DNA of 64,000 nucleotides from Alphaproteobacteria bacterium (GTDB taxonomy: Bacteria > Pseudomonadota > Alphaproteobacteria > Rhizobiales > Rhizobiaceae), in NCBI GenBank assembly GCA_024742485.1, contig JANSYK010000003.1:496001-560000 (forward strand), given 5' to 3'. Under the pieces are notes generated by a model, which did not search any database, had not been told where the DNA came from, and was given only the letters and a program-made list of their open reading frames with translations. A program made the translations under genes and the position numbers. This document shows positions 8,915 to 17,666 of the stretch, one piece after another; the first letter of the stretch is position 1; every line of letters starts with the position of its first letter.

Positions 8915-9799
8915 TTATTGCGACAGGAACGCAAGAACACATTCGCGCATGGGTTCGGTTTCGACATGCCCGGTCTCCGGCGAGATGATCACGCTCAGAG
9001 CGCCTGCCGCACCAGCCTCTGCATAGGCCCGGCGGACAAAATCGATTGCGGGGTTCAGCGCTGCCGGCGGGGTCAGCGGGTCCAGACCACCAGCGCCGAT
9101 AAGCTGCGGGCGTGGGGCAATTGATCCGGCGATGTTCTCCATGTCGCCGCAATTGAGCAGACCGGGAACCGTCATGTAGGGACCGTGAAGATCGTGCGCA
9201 TTCTCCTTTATCAATGGGCGTATGTTGGCAAAGGCACACAAATGCGCCACCCGTGAAACCCTTTCGTCGAGCGCGGCGAGCCAGTAGGCTTGGGTGGCGC
9301 CCATGGACAGACCCATTGTGGCAATCCGGCTGGCATCGACATCATCGCGCATGGCCAGGTAATCGAGGCCGGCGGAAAGGTCTGACAGCATTTGGCCAAA
9401 CAGGGTTTGCCCGTGCCAAAGAGCAGACTTTGAGAGGGCCGACTCAGACCCGTCGCCGGCTCGATCGTTGAAGCCGGGCATGTCGAGGCAAATCACAAGG
9501 AAACCCTGTCGCACAAGATCCAGCCCATAGGGACGGGCGAGGGCCGGACGGCCATCCACCAGCTCCCGGCGTCCAATATCGTGGCGATTGCCATGGGCGT
9601 GGCAGTACAGCACCGCAGGGCGTGGGCGCTCATCCGGCGGGCGCATCACGGTTGCCGGGATCATACTGTCTGCTGTTTCAATCATCACGTCTTCGATGAT
9701 CGTTCCGCGCAAAGTTCTTTCCCGCTCCAGTGTGCCTGTCCGAAAGCCGCGCGGACGGTCCGCGAAACCAAGAATGTGCCATAAATCTTCGGGGTGCAT
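8915..9799 (-). CDS. Alpha/beta hydrolase of the dienelactone hydrolase/acetylxylan esterase type
   Basis: A 294-residue hydrolase. The oxyanion-hole segment is LYCHAHGNRHDIG, the nucleophile elbow is GLSMGATQA (GxSxG), an acidic residue lies near GGLDPLTPP, and the catalytic His is likely in SPETGHVETEPM. The start at 9799 (MHPEDLWHILGF) is chosen because the 66 residues that could precede it look non-coding and would run over the operator. It is divergent from uxuA, and the 16-nt operator at 9856-9871 lies between them. An esterase acting on esterified uronic acids or glucuronides would fit that control, but this is inference. Confidence 0.75.
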   Translation of the reverse strand: MHPEDLWHILGFADRPRGFRTGTLERERTLRGTIIEDVMIETADSMIPATVMRPPDERPRPAVLYCHAHGNRHDIGRRELVDGRPALARPYGLDLVRQGFLVICLDMPGFNDRAGDGSESALSKSALWHGQTLFGQMLSDLSAGLDYLAMRDDVDASRIATMGLSMGATQAYWLAALDERVSRVAHLCAFANIRPLIKENAHDLHGPYMTVPGLLNCGDMENIAGSIAPRPQLIGAGGLDPLTPPAALNPAIDFVRRAYAEAGAAGALSVIISPETGHVETEPMRECVLAFLSQ

Positions 9800-9855
9800 C
9801 TTGCTCACAGAAAATCTTTCGTCCGACAGATCGAAGAATGGCAGTTGCCGTGAAA

Positions 9856-9871
9856 CTTGTATACTAGTACA
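9856..9871. promoter_or_regulatory. Operator copy A of the uxu GntR regulator
   Basis: CTTGTATACTAGTACA, a partly palindromic site of the FadR/FCD class. The exact reverse complement occurs again at 11905-11920. Copy A lies between the divergent hydrolase and uxuA genes, 27 bases before the uxuA start, so it can control both. Two identical sites flanking the regulator gene are strong evidence of function. Confidence 0.8.
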
Positions 9872-9898
9872 TGTGGACACGGAGGAGAAAGCGAAGAT

Positions 9899-11182
9899 AT
9901 GAGGCAAACCTGGCGCTGGTTCGGTCCGGCCGACAAGAATTCCCTGGCGGATGCTCTTCAGGCCGGTGCCCAGGGGATCGTCACGGCGCTGCATCATATC
10001 GCTCCGGGTGAGGTGTGGCCAGTCGATGCGATATCCGAGCGGCAGCGGCAGGTCTCAACGCGCCCCGATGGAAAGTCGACCGGACTGCATTGGGACGTCG
10101 TCGAAAGCCTTCCGGTGTCTGAATCGATCAAGACAATGTCCGGTGATTGGCGCCAACACATCCAGCATTACAATACCAGCCTGACAAATCTGGCGAAGGC
10201 CGGGATCCGAACGGTCTGCTACAATTTCATGCCAGTCCTCGACTGGACCCGAACGGACCTCGCCGCCCCGATGGCGCATGGTGGAACTGCCATGCGGTTT
10301 GACCTGACTGACTTCGCGGTTTTCGATCTTCATATCCTTGGCCGGGGTGGGGCGGGAAACGATTATCCTGAGAGTGTGCGGGAGCAGGCGGCCCGTCGAT
10401 TTGCACAGATGCCACAATCGCGCAGTGCCGAGCTTGCGTCCAATGTAACGGCGGGACTTCCGGGGTCGGCCGAACAATGGACGCTGTCGTCCCTGCGCGA
10501 CAAGCTGAAGGACTATGAGGCTCTTGAAGCCCGGCATCTGAGGCAAAATCACATCGTTTTTCTCACGGAGGTCGTGCCGCATGCCGAGAGGCTGGGCGTT
10601 CGCCTGTGTTGCCATCCCGATGATCCGCCGTTTCCGCTCCTGGGCCTGCCACGGATCATGTCGACGGCAGCGGACTATCGTTCCCTTCTTGACGCTGTCG
10701 ACAGCCCGGCTGCCGGCATGACCTTTTGCACCGGGTCACTGGGTGCGCGGTCAGACAACGACGTTCCGGCCATGGCACACGAGTTTGCTGAACGCATCCA
10801 CTTCGTTCATCTGCGCAATGTGACGCGGCAGGATGAAGCCTTGCATTGCTCATTCTTCGAAGACGAACATCTCGGTGGTCAAGTTGATATGGTTGCCGTG
10901 ATTGCCGCTCTTCTTGCCGAGGAAAGGCGCCGTGTCGCGGTCGGGCGGACCGACTGTGTCATTCCCATGCGCCCGGATCACGGCCAGAATATCCTGGATG
11001 ATCTAACGCGGGATGCGCAGCCCGGTTATCCAGCGGTGGGCCGCTTGAAGGGCCTCGCGGAATTGCGCGGTATCATGCACGCGCTTGAGGCGATGCAGGA
11101 TGCCGCCATAGATGGCCGTGCGGCAGTGCCGAGCGCCCGCCGATCACATCAGGAGGGTGCGGATGCCCCGGTTGAAGCCTGA
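9899..11182 (+). CDS. uxuA: Mannonate dehydratase
   Basis: A 427-residue UxuA-type enzyme that dehydrates D-mannonate to 2-keto-3-deoxygluconate. Family landmarks run from the start (MRQTWRWFGPAD and QGIVTALHHIAPGEVWP) through CYNFMPVLDWTRT, RLCCHPDDPPFPLLGLPRI (metal-binding Cys/His/Asp) and FCTGSLGARSDND to IHFVHLRNV and MRPDHG. The ATG at 9899 follows GGAGGAG; an upstream in-frame start would overlap the operator. Its 3' end overlaps the regulator gene. Together with uxaC and uxuB about 10 kb downstream it completes glucuronate breakdown to KDG. Confidence 0.95.
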   Translation: MRQTWRWFGPADKNSLADALQAGAQGIVTALHHIAPGEVWPVDAISERQRQVSTRPDGKSTGLHWDVVESLPVSESIKTMSGDWRQHIQHYNTSLTNLAKAGIRTVCYNFMPVLDWTRTDLAAPMAHGGTAMRFDLTDFAVFDLHILGRGGAGNDYPESVREQAARRFAQMPQSRSAELASNVTAGLPGSAEQWTLSSLRDKLKDYEALEARHLRQNHIVFLTEVVPHAERLGVRLCCHPDDPPFPLLGLPRIMSTAADYRSLLDAVDSPAAGMTFCTGSLGARSDNDVPAMAHEFAERIHFVHLRNVTRQDEALHCSFFEDEHLGGQVDMVAVIAALLAEERRRVAVGRTDCVIPMRPDHGQNILDDLTRDAQPGYPAVGRLKGLAELRGIMHALEAMQDAAIDGRAAVPSARRSHQEGADAPVEA

Positions 11183-11870
11183 TCGTGACACATTTGACCT
11201 TGGCGCGGCACTGCAGGATGTCGAGATCGATCGCTCCCGTTCGATCGGTCCGCAAATCTATGAGGCGCTGCGGGCGCGTATCATAGACAATCGCTTTCCG
11301 CCTGGCACCGCACTGAGTGAATCCGTCGTGGCGCGCTGTTGCGACATCAGCCGAACACCCTTGCGAGCTGCCATTCAGGATCTTGCTGGAGAGGGACTGA
11401 TTGTTGTTCGGCCGCAGGTGGATTCAGTCGTTGCACCGCATGACGAGGCGCGTGTCCGGGAAGCCATCTTCATTCGCGCGGCTATCGAAGCCGCCGTTGC
11501 CCGGCGGCTGGCTGAACGTGGGGCTGACGAAAGCAGACTGGCACCGATCCTTGCCGAACAGGAACAGGCGGCGGCCGCGGACGACTATATGGCGTTCTTT
11601 CACGCCGATGAAAGGTTCCACAGGACACTGGCACACATGGCCGAGGTGCCGAATGCCTGGCATCTCATACAGTCCGTCAAGGCGCATATCGATCGCCAGC
11701 GCCTTCGATTGATGTCGTCGATCACGGGCCGTTCCCAACGGGCCTATGAAGATCATCTCAATGTGCTGAAATGCATCCGGGAAGGCGATGCCAGCGGCGC
11801 TGCCGCGCAGATGCGGGACCATGTGAACTCGGCTCTGGAATCTGTCGGCTCGGATGGAAAACTGCCTTGA
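11163..11870 (+). CDS. GntR family regulator of the glucuronate cluster (FCD type)
   Basis: A 235-residue regulator. The winged helix-turn-helix (about residues 25-95) includes LSESVVARCCDISRTPLRAAIQ, and the FCD domain follows, with the acidic/His metal-site pattern FFHADERFHRTLAHMAE and a final AQMRDHV. The ATG at 11163 follows AGGAGGGT, and the gene overlaps the uxuA end by 20 bases, so the two are translated together. Identical operators at 9856 and 11905 lie before uxuA and before the binding-protein gene. It is probably a repressor relieved by a uronate or an intermediate. Confidence 0.9.
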   Translation: MPRLKPDRDTFDLGAALQDVEIDRSRSIGPQIYEALRARIIDNRFPPGTALSESVVARCCDISRTPLRAAIQDLAGEGLIVVRPQVDSVVAPHDEARVREAIFIRAAIEAAVARRLAERGADESRLAPILAEQEQAAAADDYMAFFHADERFHRTLAHMAEVPNAWHLIQSVKAHIDRQRLRLMSSITGRSQRAYEDHLNVLKCIREGDASGAAAQMRDHVNSALESVGSDGKLP

Positions 11871-11904
11871 AGGGCGCAAATACGGCTTGTTCGTCGTATC
11901 GGCG

Positions 11905-11920
11905 TGTACTAGTATACAAG
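11905..11920. promoter_or_regulatory. Operator copy B of the uxu GntR regulator
   Basis: TGTACTAGTATACAAG, the exact reverse complement of the site at 9856-9871. It lies in the 72-bp gap between the regulator gene and the ABC binding-protein gene, 22 bases before that start, so it would control the transporter operon. Confidence 0.8.
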
Positions 11921-11942
11921 CAGAAAAGGGAGGAATATCTTA

Positions 11943-13229
11943 ATGCGAAGCAATCTTCAGAGACTATTGATACTCGGAACTGCAGCCATGGGACTGACGG
12001 TAGGCAGTGCGCTTGCCGAGACCGAATTGCGGATCACCTGGTATAATGACGGCAATGAAGGCGAGGTCATGCGTGACCTGCTCGATCGTTATGAGGCTGC
12101 AAATCCGGACGTCAAAGTCACCCTTGATGTGGTGCCTTACAAGGCGATCCTTGAAAGCCTGCCCGTACAGCTGGCTGCCGGAGACGGCCCGGACCTTGCT
12201 CGCGTAACCGATCTGGGTGGTTTGTCGGAACATTACATGGATCTGACACCACATATCTCCGATCCGGCCTATTGGGAAAAGAATTTCGGCCCGTTTTTGA
12301 AATGGTTGCGCAAGCCCGGTGACGACAGCTCCATTTCCGGCTTCATGACGCAGCTGACAGTCACAGGCCCCTATGTCAACAAGACCCTGTTTGAGCAGGC
12401 TGAAATCGAGATGCCCGGAGAGGGCGCAACCTGGGATGATTGGGCCAAGGCCGTCAACGAAGTTGCGACCAAGCTTGAAATTCCGATCCCCATGGCATGG
12501 GACCGCTCGGGACACCGCGTGGCGGGTCCGGCAATTGCAATGGGCGCCAAGATGTTTGACGCCGAAGGCAATCCGGCGCTGGTCGATGACGGACTCAAGG
12601 CAATGGCCGGCCGGCTCTATGACTGGCACCAGGACGGCACGATGGCCAAGGAGCTGTGGGGCTCGGTTTCAGGTTCACAATATCTTGGCGCCAATGAGGA
12701 CTTCGCCAATGCCCAGGTCGTCATGTATATGAGCGGCTCCTGGCAAATTCCGCAATTTGCTGACAAGATTGGTGATGCGTTTGACTGGTGGGCTGTTCCG
12801 GCCCCGTGCGGCCCGGCAGCCTGCACAGGCATGCCTGGCGGTGCGTCACTTGTAGCGTTGAAAACATCCAAACATCCGGCTGAAGTTGGCAAGTTGATGG
12901 ATTATCTGTCCAGCGAAGAAGTGCTCAACGAGTTCTATGGGCGCACACTGTTTATCCCCGGTCATCTGGGGCTGGCTGCAAGTGGTGTTGATTTCAAGAC
13001 CGAGGACCCTCGGGCTGAGCATGCTCTGCTGACCTTCGCTGCAGCAGTTCCGGGAATCTCACCGATTGCGTTCGATCTGCAGGGCTATGTGTATAACCGG
13101 GTCATGTTCAACGCCCTGATTTCGCGACTTGGCGAGGCCATTGTCGGCGAACTGACGCTCGATCAGGCCTATGATCGCATGACACAGGACATCGAGCAGC
13201 AGATCGCCGAGAAGAAACGCGGCGGCTGA
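11943..13229 (+). CDS. Sugar ABC transporter substrate-binding protein (family 1)
   Basis: A 428-residue periplasmic binding protein. A Sec signal peptide is clear: MRSNLQRLLI, a hydrophobic core, and cleavage after GSALA before ETELRITWY. The body has the usual cluster-B pattern: YEAANPDVKVTLDVVPY, DGPDLARVTDLGG, and a late PGGASLVAL near an extracellular solute-binding hinge. It is the first gene after operator B and is followed by a GC-rich hairpin and two permease genes. The ligand is probably a glucuronide or uronate oligomer, because the rest of the operon degrades glucuronate. Confidence 0.92.
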   Translation: MRSNLQRLLILGTAAMGLTVGSALAETELRITWYNDGNEGEVMRDLLDRYEAANPDVKVTLDVVPYKAILESLPVQLAAGDGPDLARVTDLGGLSEHYMDLTPHISDPAYWEKNFGPFLKWLRKPGDDSSISGFMTQLTVTGPYVNKTLFEQAEIEMPGEGATWDDWAKAVNEVATKLEIPIPMAWDRSGHRVAGPAIAMGAKMFDAEGNPALVDDGLKAMAGRLYDWHQDGTMAKELWGSVSGSQYLGANEDFANAQVVMYMSGSWQIPQFADKIGDAFDWWAVPAPCGPAACTGMPGGASLVALKTSKHPAEVGKLMDYLSSEEVLNEFYGRTLFIPGHLGLAASGVDFKTEDPRAEHALLTFAAAVPGISPIAFDLQGYVYNRVMFNALISRLGEAIVGELTLDQAYDRMTQDIEQQIAEKKRGG

Positions 13230-13260
13230 CCGGCTATCGTCGGTCGCTCACTCCCAATGA

Positions 13261-13292
13261 GCCGGGCGCGGCAGGTTCCGCGCCCGGTCTTT
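13261..13292 (+). terminator. Hairpin after the binding-protein gene (partial terminator)
   Basis: Perfect 10-bp GC-rich arms, CCGGGCGCGG and CCGCGCCCGG, with a 6-nt loop, followed by a short TCTTT. It lies between the binding-protein stop and the first permease. Such structures often raise binding-protein mRNA over permease mRNA by partial termination or 3'-end protection. Confidence 0.65.
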
Positions 13293-13321
13293 CAATCTCG
13301 AAGTCTCGCCGGTCGGAACCC

Positions 13322-14353
13322 ATGGCGCACAATTCAACGGCACAATCGGACGAAATGAGTTTGGGTGACCGTTTCAACGCGGTTGCGGCATGGCCAATGC
13401 GCATTCTCTTTGGCCTGCTGGACAGACCATTCCGGGCCATCCAGAGACTGTTCGGCATAGAACGTATGCCGTATATTTTCCTGTTGCCCAATCTGGCGTT
13501 TTTCGGCCTGTTCGTGGTTGTGCCGCTGTTCATCAATTTCGCGTTTTCGGCAACCGGCGGGACAAATCTGTTCCTGGCGGATCGCCCTTTTGTCGGCACG
13601 GAGCAATATCGCTATCTTGCCGATTGCGGGAGTTATCTTGATCCCTCGACCTGTCGCGAGGACCGCTTTTGGCGCGGCATCTACAACACCATCACCTTTG
13701 TGGTGTTTCAGGTTGCCTTCATGGTTCTGTTCTCTCTTGTAACCGCCTTGATCCTCAACCGGAAAATTCGGGGTCGCGGGTTTTTCCGGGCTGCGTTTTT
13801 CTTCCCGGTACTGCTTTCCCCGGTTGTCGTCGCGCTCATCTGGAAATGGATCTTGTTGCGTGACGGCGTTCTGAATGCCGGGCTGACATCCATCGGTCTG
13901 GACCGCATTCTGTTTTTTGTCGATCCGACCTGGTCGATGTTCTGGGCGATCTTCGTGTCGATCTGGGCACATATGGGTTTTTATACCTTGATCCTGCTGG
14001 CCGGATTGCAGGCGATCCCTCCGGATCTCTACGAAGCCGCAGAAATGGATGGGACCAAGCGCGAGCGGATATTCTGGCGGATCACGCTGCCGCTGCTGTG
14101 GCCCAACCTGCTGGTGGTCATTGTGCTGGCTCTGATCAAGGCGGTGCAGATATTCGACGAGGTGTTTGTGCTGACCGGCGGTGGACCGGGAACGGCAACG
14201 CAATTCATCGTGCAATATATCTACACCACCGGCTTTTCGAACCAGGTCCAGAATTTTGGTCTTGCGGCTGCGGCCTCGGTCGTCCTCGGCGTTGTCCTGT
14301 TTGCCCTCACACTGATGCAGCTTGCCGCCTCCCGGCGACGGGAGGATAACTGA
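13322..14353 (+). CDS. Sugar ABC transporter permease (MalF/UgpA type)
   Basis: A 343-residue inner-membrane protein. After a 50-residue cytoplasmic N-terminus it has about six membrane segments, beginning with YIFLLPNLAFFGLFVVVPLF. The ATPase-coupling EAA loop is visible as YEAAEMDGTKRERIFWRITLPLLWPN. A periplasmic insertion with two Cys (DCGSYLDPSTC) follows segment 1. It ends two bases before the second permease, whose ribosome-binding site GGAGG lies at its end. It pairs with the MalG-type permease and the ATPase at 16577. Confidence 0.93.
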   Translation: MAHNSTAQSDEMSLGDRFNAVAAWPMRILFGLLDRPFRAIQRLFGIERMPYIFLLPNLAFFGLFVVVPLFINFAFSATGGTNLFLADRPFVGTEQYRYLADCGSYLDPSTCREDRFWRGIYNTITFVVFQVAFMVLFSLVTALILNRKIRGRGFFRAAFFFPVLLSPVVVALIWKWILLRDGVLNAGLTSIGLDRILFFVDPTWSMFWAIFVSIWAHMGFYTLILLAGLQAIPPDLYEAAEMDGTKRERIFWRITLPLLWPNLLVVIVLALIKAVQIFDEVFVLTGGGPGTATQFIVQYIYTTGFSNQVQNFGLAAAASVVLGVVLFALTLMQLAASRRREDN

Positions 14354-14354
14354 C

Positions 14355-15431
14355 ATGACAGCAGCAGCGTCAGATACAAAACGTTCCGTCACTGACATGC
14401 TGACGGCCCGCAGGGGAGGGACATCCTGGCACTGGACCGATATTTTCACCTATGTCTATCTCGCCTTCGGGGTCTGTTTGATGTTTGGTCCGGTGATCTG
14501 GCTGGCGCTGTCGTCATTCAAGACACCCGCAGGACTGCTGGAATTTCCGCCGACCTTGCTGCCCCTTGGACAAATCGAGGTGGCTGTCGAGGGCTATGAC
14601 GATCCCTTGCCGCTCTACAAGGTTACCATGGAGGATGGCACCGTTCGTGAACTGGCGCAGATAAGGCGCGTCGGGATCATCGCACAAATGGTGGATCCGG
14701 CGGCGCCGGAAGAGCGTCTCAAGGTGCCGATTGCCAATCGCGAGCCCATCCGCGAGTTCCGAATGGCATGGGAAAATTATACCAAGCCGCTGGAACGATT
14801 CAATTTTCTGCAATACCTCAACAATTCCGTGATTGTGACGGTCGTTGCAACCGCCATCACATTGCTGATCAATTCGATGGCTGCTTTCGGATTGTCGATC
14901 TACGAATTCAGGGGACGCAACGCGGTGATGCTGTTTGTCATCGGCACGCTGATGATTCCGATCACCATCATCCTTGTTCCGGCCTATCTCGTCGTCACGC
15001 AACTGAACATGGTCAACACGCTTTGGGCGGTTATTCTGCCGGGAGCTGCCACGCCGACAGGCGTGTTCCTGTTGCGCCAATACATGTTGACCCTGCCGCG
15101 GGATCTCATTGAGGCTGCGCGCATGGACAAGGCAAGCGAATGGGCGATCTACTGGCGCATCGTTTTGCCATTGTCCTTGCCGGCCATCGCAGTGTTGGCG
15201 ATCTTCTCGGTAATGTGGCGCTGGAACGACTTCCTCTGGCCGCTGGTTGTTCTCAATCGCAACGAGGTCTACACGTTGCAGATCGGGCTGAACGCCTTCC
15301 AGGGCGAACTGGATGTCCAGTGGCATTATGTCCTGGCGATGACGGTGGTCACGCTGATCCCCGTAGCTCTGGTCTTTGCCTTCCTGCAGCGCTTCATCAC
15401 GACGGGCATTGCTTCGACGGGGATGAAATGA
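14355..15431 (+). CDS. Sugar ABC transporter permease (MalG/UgpE type)
   Basis: A 358-residue inner-membrane protein. The EAA loop is IEAARMDKASEWAIYWRIVLPLSLP. The family usually has about 280 residues. The extra length is a roughly 85-residue periplasmic stretch between segment 1 and segment 2 (about residues 65-150), which includes VTMEDGTVRELAQIRRVG and may contact the binding protein. The ATG at 14355 follows GGAGG, and the stop overlaps the next gene by ATGA. It forms the membrane channel with the permease at 13322. Confidence 0.92.
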   Translation: MTAAASDTKRSVTDMLTARRGGTSWHWTDIFTYVYLAFGVCLMFGPVIWLALSSFKTPAGLLEFPPTLLPLGQIEVAVEGYDDPLPLYKVTMEDGTVRELAQIRRVGIIAQMVDPAAPEERLKVPIANREPIREFRMAWENYTKPLERFNFLQYLNNSVIVTVVATAITLLINSMAAFGLSIYEFRGRNAVMLFVIGTLMIPITIILVPAYLVVTQLNMVNTLWAVILPGAATPTGVFLLRQYMLTLPRDLIEAARMDKASEWAIYWRIVLPLSLPAIAVLAIFSVMWRWNDFLWPLVVLNRNEVYTLQIGLNAFQGELDVQWHYVLAMTVVTLIPVALVFAFLQRFITTGIASTGMK

Positions 15432-16438
15432 CGCGGCCGTTGATCTTCATGGACCCGTTCCCGCGAACCGAAGAGATGGTCTACACACCGGAGACCGTCA
15501 CTGCGCTTGATCAGCTCGGGGACGTGGTTTCCCATTTCGGATCGCGGGCGCCTGATGCGCTGGTCGAAGAGGTGCTGCCTCGCGTTGAAATCATAATAGG
15601 CCAGACCGCCATGCCCAGGGAAAGGCTGGACCGCGCGCCGCATCTTCGCGCGATCTTGAATGTCAAGGCCAATTGGGAACCCAACATCGACTATGGCGAA
15701 GCGCAGGCTCGCGGCATTCACGTGCTTTCGGCCGCGCCCTCCATGGCGCCCGCGGTGGCGGAATTCTGCATTGGTCAGGCGATCGCATTGACGCGTGGCC
15801 TGCCGGAGGCGGATCGCCTGTTTCGTAGCGGCAAGGAGAGCTACGGAATCAAGGGTGCAAGGCAGCATTACGGGTTGCTGGGAACCAGGGTCGGCCTGAT
15901 CGGATTTGGCAATCTCGGACGTGAGCTTGTTCCGTTGTTGCGGCCGTTTGGCGGTGAAATGCTGGTTCACGATCCCTGGTTGTCAGACGAGTATCTACGC
16001 CTCGAAGGATTGGTTCCGTCCTCTCTGACGGACCTGCTGACGTCAGCCCGCGTAATATTCGTACTGGCCGGTGTGACCACCGAAAATGAGGGATTTCTCG
16101 ATCGCCGCAAACTCGAACTGGTCCAGCCGGATGCGAGCCTGATCCTGGCCAGCCGGGCGGAGGTTGTCGATTTTGAAACGCTGATCGAATTGGGCGATTC
16201 CGGCCGCATCCGGGTGGCCATTGATGTGTTCCCACAGGAGCCGGTACCGGATGATCATCCGTGCCGGCATTCCAGGAACATATTATTCAGCGCCCACATC
16301 GCGGGAGCGATGAAAGCGTCCTATGCACGCATTCGTTCGGCCATGCTTGATGACACGACGCAGATTCTCAAGGGATTCCCGCCCATGCGCATGCAGCAGG
16401 CGGTGCCTCGCCTGGCGGAAATCTCGTGCAGCCGGTAG
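15428..16438 (+). CDS. D-2-hydroxyacid dehydrogenase family protein
   Basis: A 336-residue NAD-binding 2-hydroxyacid dehydrogenase. The Rossmann motif is VGLIGFGNLGRELVPLLRPFG. The usual catalytic Arg/Glu/His positions fall in LASRAEVVD, DVFPQEPVPDDHP and FSAHIAG. The start overlaps the permease stop (ATGA), so it is a true member of the transporter operon. In this setting it might reduce or oxidise a sugar-acid intermediate, for example a 2-keto-gluconate-like compound. The substrate is not visible from motifs. Confidence 0.87.
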   Translation: MTRPLIFMDPFPRTEEMVYTPETVTALDQLGDVVSHFGSRAPDALVEEVLPRVEIIIGQTAMPRERLDRAPHLRAILNVKANWEPNIDYGEAQARGIHVLSAAPSMAPAVAEFCIGQAIALTRGLPEADRLFRSGKESYGIKGARQHYGLLGTRVGLIGFGNLGRELVPLLRPFGGEMLVHDPWLSDEYLRLEGLVPSSLTDLLTSARVIFVLAGVTTENEGFLDRRKLELVQPDASLILASRAEVVDFETLIELGDSGRIRVAIDVFPQEPVPDDHPCRHSRNILFSAHIAGAMKASYARIRSAMLDDTTQILKGFPPMRMQQAVPRLAEISCSR

Positions 16439-16576
16439 GCGGGGCGAAGGCTGCTGGCGACCGGAAGACACCGATCGCATCCGGTTTGGCACAGCAAGCA
16501 ACGCGGCATCGGAAACGGACAGAACGGAGCGGTGAAATGAAAATGGCGAATTGCAGCTCGCTCTAGGAAAGGCAAG

Positions 16577-17665
16577 ATGACCGAGATAGTCCTCAAGAAT
16601 ATTCGCAAGGCTTACGGCGAGGTCGATGTCATCCACGGCATCGATCTGAATGTCGAGAGCGGCAAGTTCGTCGTATTTGTCGGACCATCGGGTTGTGGAA
16701 AATCAACGCTTCTGCGGATCATCGCCGGCCTGGAGGGTGTTACGTCCGGTGAGGTTTTGATTGACGGCCATATTGTCAATGACGAGCCGGCCTCCGAACG
16801 GGGGCTTGCCATGGTGTTCCAATCCTATGCGCTTTATCCGCATATGAGTGTTTACAAGAACATGGCATTCGGTCTCGAAAACTCGAAGATGCCACGCGAA
16901 GAGGTTGAAAAGCGTGTCAATGATGCCGCTGCCATGCTGCAGATCACGCAATATCTCAAACGCCGGCCCAAGGCGCTGTCCGGCGGCCAGCGCCAGCGGG
17001 TCGCCATCGGGCGTGCCATTGTTCGGGATCCCAAGGCATTCCTTTTTGACGAGCCACTATCCAATCTGGATGCTGAACTGCGCGTGACGATGCGCAAGGA
17101 ACTGGCCGCATTGCATGCCAAGCTGGGTGGGACCATGATCTATGTGACCCATGATCAGGTTGAAGCCATGACGTTGGCCAATACCATCGTTGTGCTTAAT
17201 GCGGGCCGGATCGAACAGGTCGGTGCACCGCTCGATCTCTACAACAATCCGCAAAACACGTTTGTTGCCGGCTTCATCGGATCACCGCGCATGAATCTAG
17301 TGGAGGCGACCGTCGAGCGGTCGGATGGCGGATTTCAATTGGCTGCCGGCGACAGCCATGTATCAGTGCCCAATATCGAGGGGATCAGGGAAGGGCACCA
17401 CGTAACCTTCGGATCCCGCCCTGAACACATCGAGATTGTTGATGAAGCTGATGCCGATATCGTTGCGTCGGTCGACCTGTCCGAGCAGTTGGGTGGTGAG
17501 ACCTATCTCTACTGTACCCCTGAAGGCATGCCGCAATTGACGGTTCATCAGCTCGGCCAGCTGCCCATTGAAAGGGGACAGAATATCCATTTGCGATTGA
17601 ACCGCGCCTGCATGCATCTTTTCGATTCCGAAGGCAATGTCATCGTCAACGGGGTCAGCGATTGA
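16577..17665 (+). CDS. Sugar ABC transporter ATP-binding protein (UgpC/MalK type)
   Basis: A 362-residue ATPase. Walker A is GPSGCGKST, the Q-loop is VFQSYALYPHM, the signature is LSGGQRQRVAIGRA, Walker B is AFLFDEPLSNLD and the switch His is in YVTHDQVEAMTL. A C-terminal TOBE domain (about residues 240-355) marks the MalK subfamily. About 140 bases separate it from the dehydrogenase gene upstream. It energises the importer encoded at 11943-15431. Enzymes of this type can be shared, so it may also serve the ATPase-less importer at 38.9-42 kb. Confidence 0.95.
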   Translation: MTEIVLKNIRKAYGEVDVIHGIDLNVESGKFVVFVGPSGCGKSTLLRIIAGLEGVTSGEVLIDGHIVNDEPASERGLAMVFQSYALYPHMSVYKNMAFGLENSKMPREEVEKRVNDAAAMLQITQYLKRRPKALSGGQRQRVAIGRAIVRDPKAFLFDEPLSNLDAELRVTMRKELAALHAKLGGTMIYVTHDQVEAMTLANTIVVLNAGRIEQVGAPLDLYNNPQNTFVAGFIGSPRMNLVEATVERSDGGFQLAAGDSHVSVPNIEGIREGHHVTFGSRPEHIEIVDEADADIVASVDLSEQLGGETYLYCTPEGMPQLTVHQLGQLPIERGQNIHLRLNRACMHLFDSEGNVIVNGVSD

Positions 17666-17666
17666 C

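Noticed and set aside
13334-14449. Open frame of 371 codons antisense to the ABC permease
   Set aside because: The translation is Gln/Arg/His-rich low complexity and the sense strand encodes a permease with an EAA loop.
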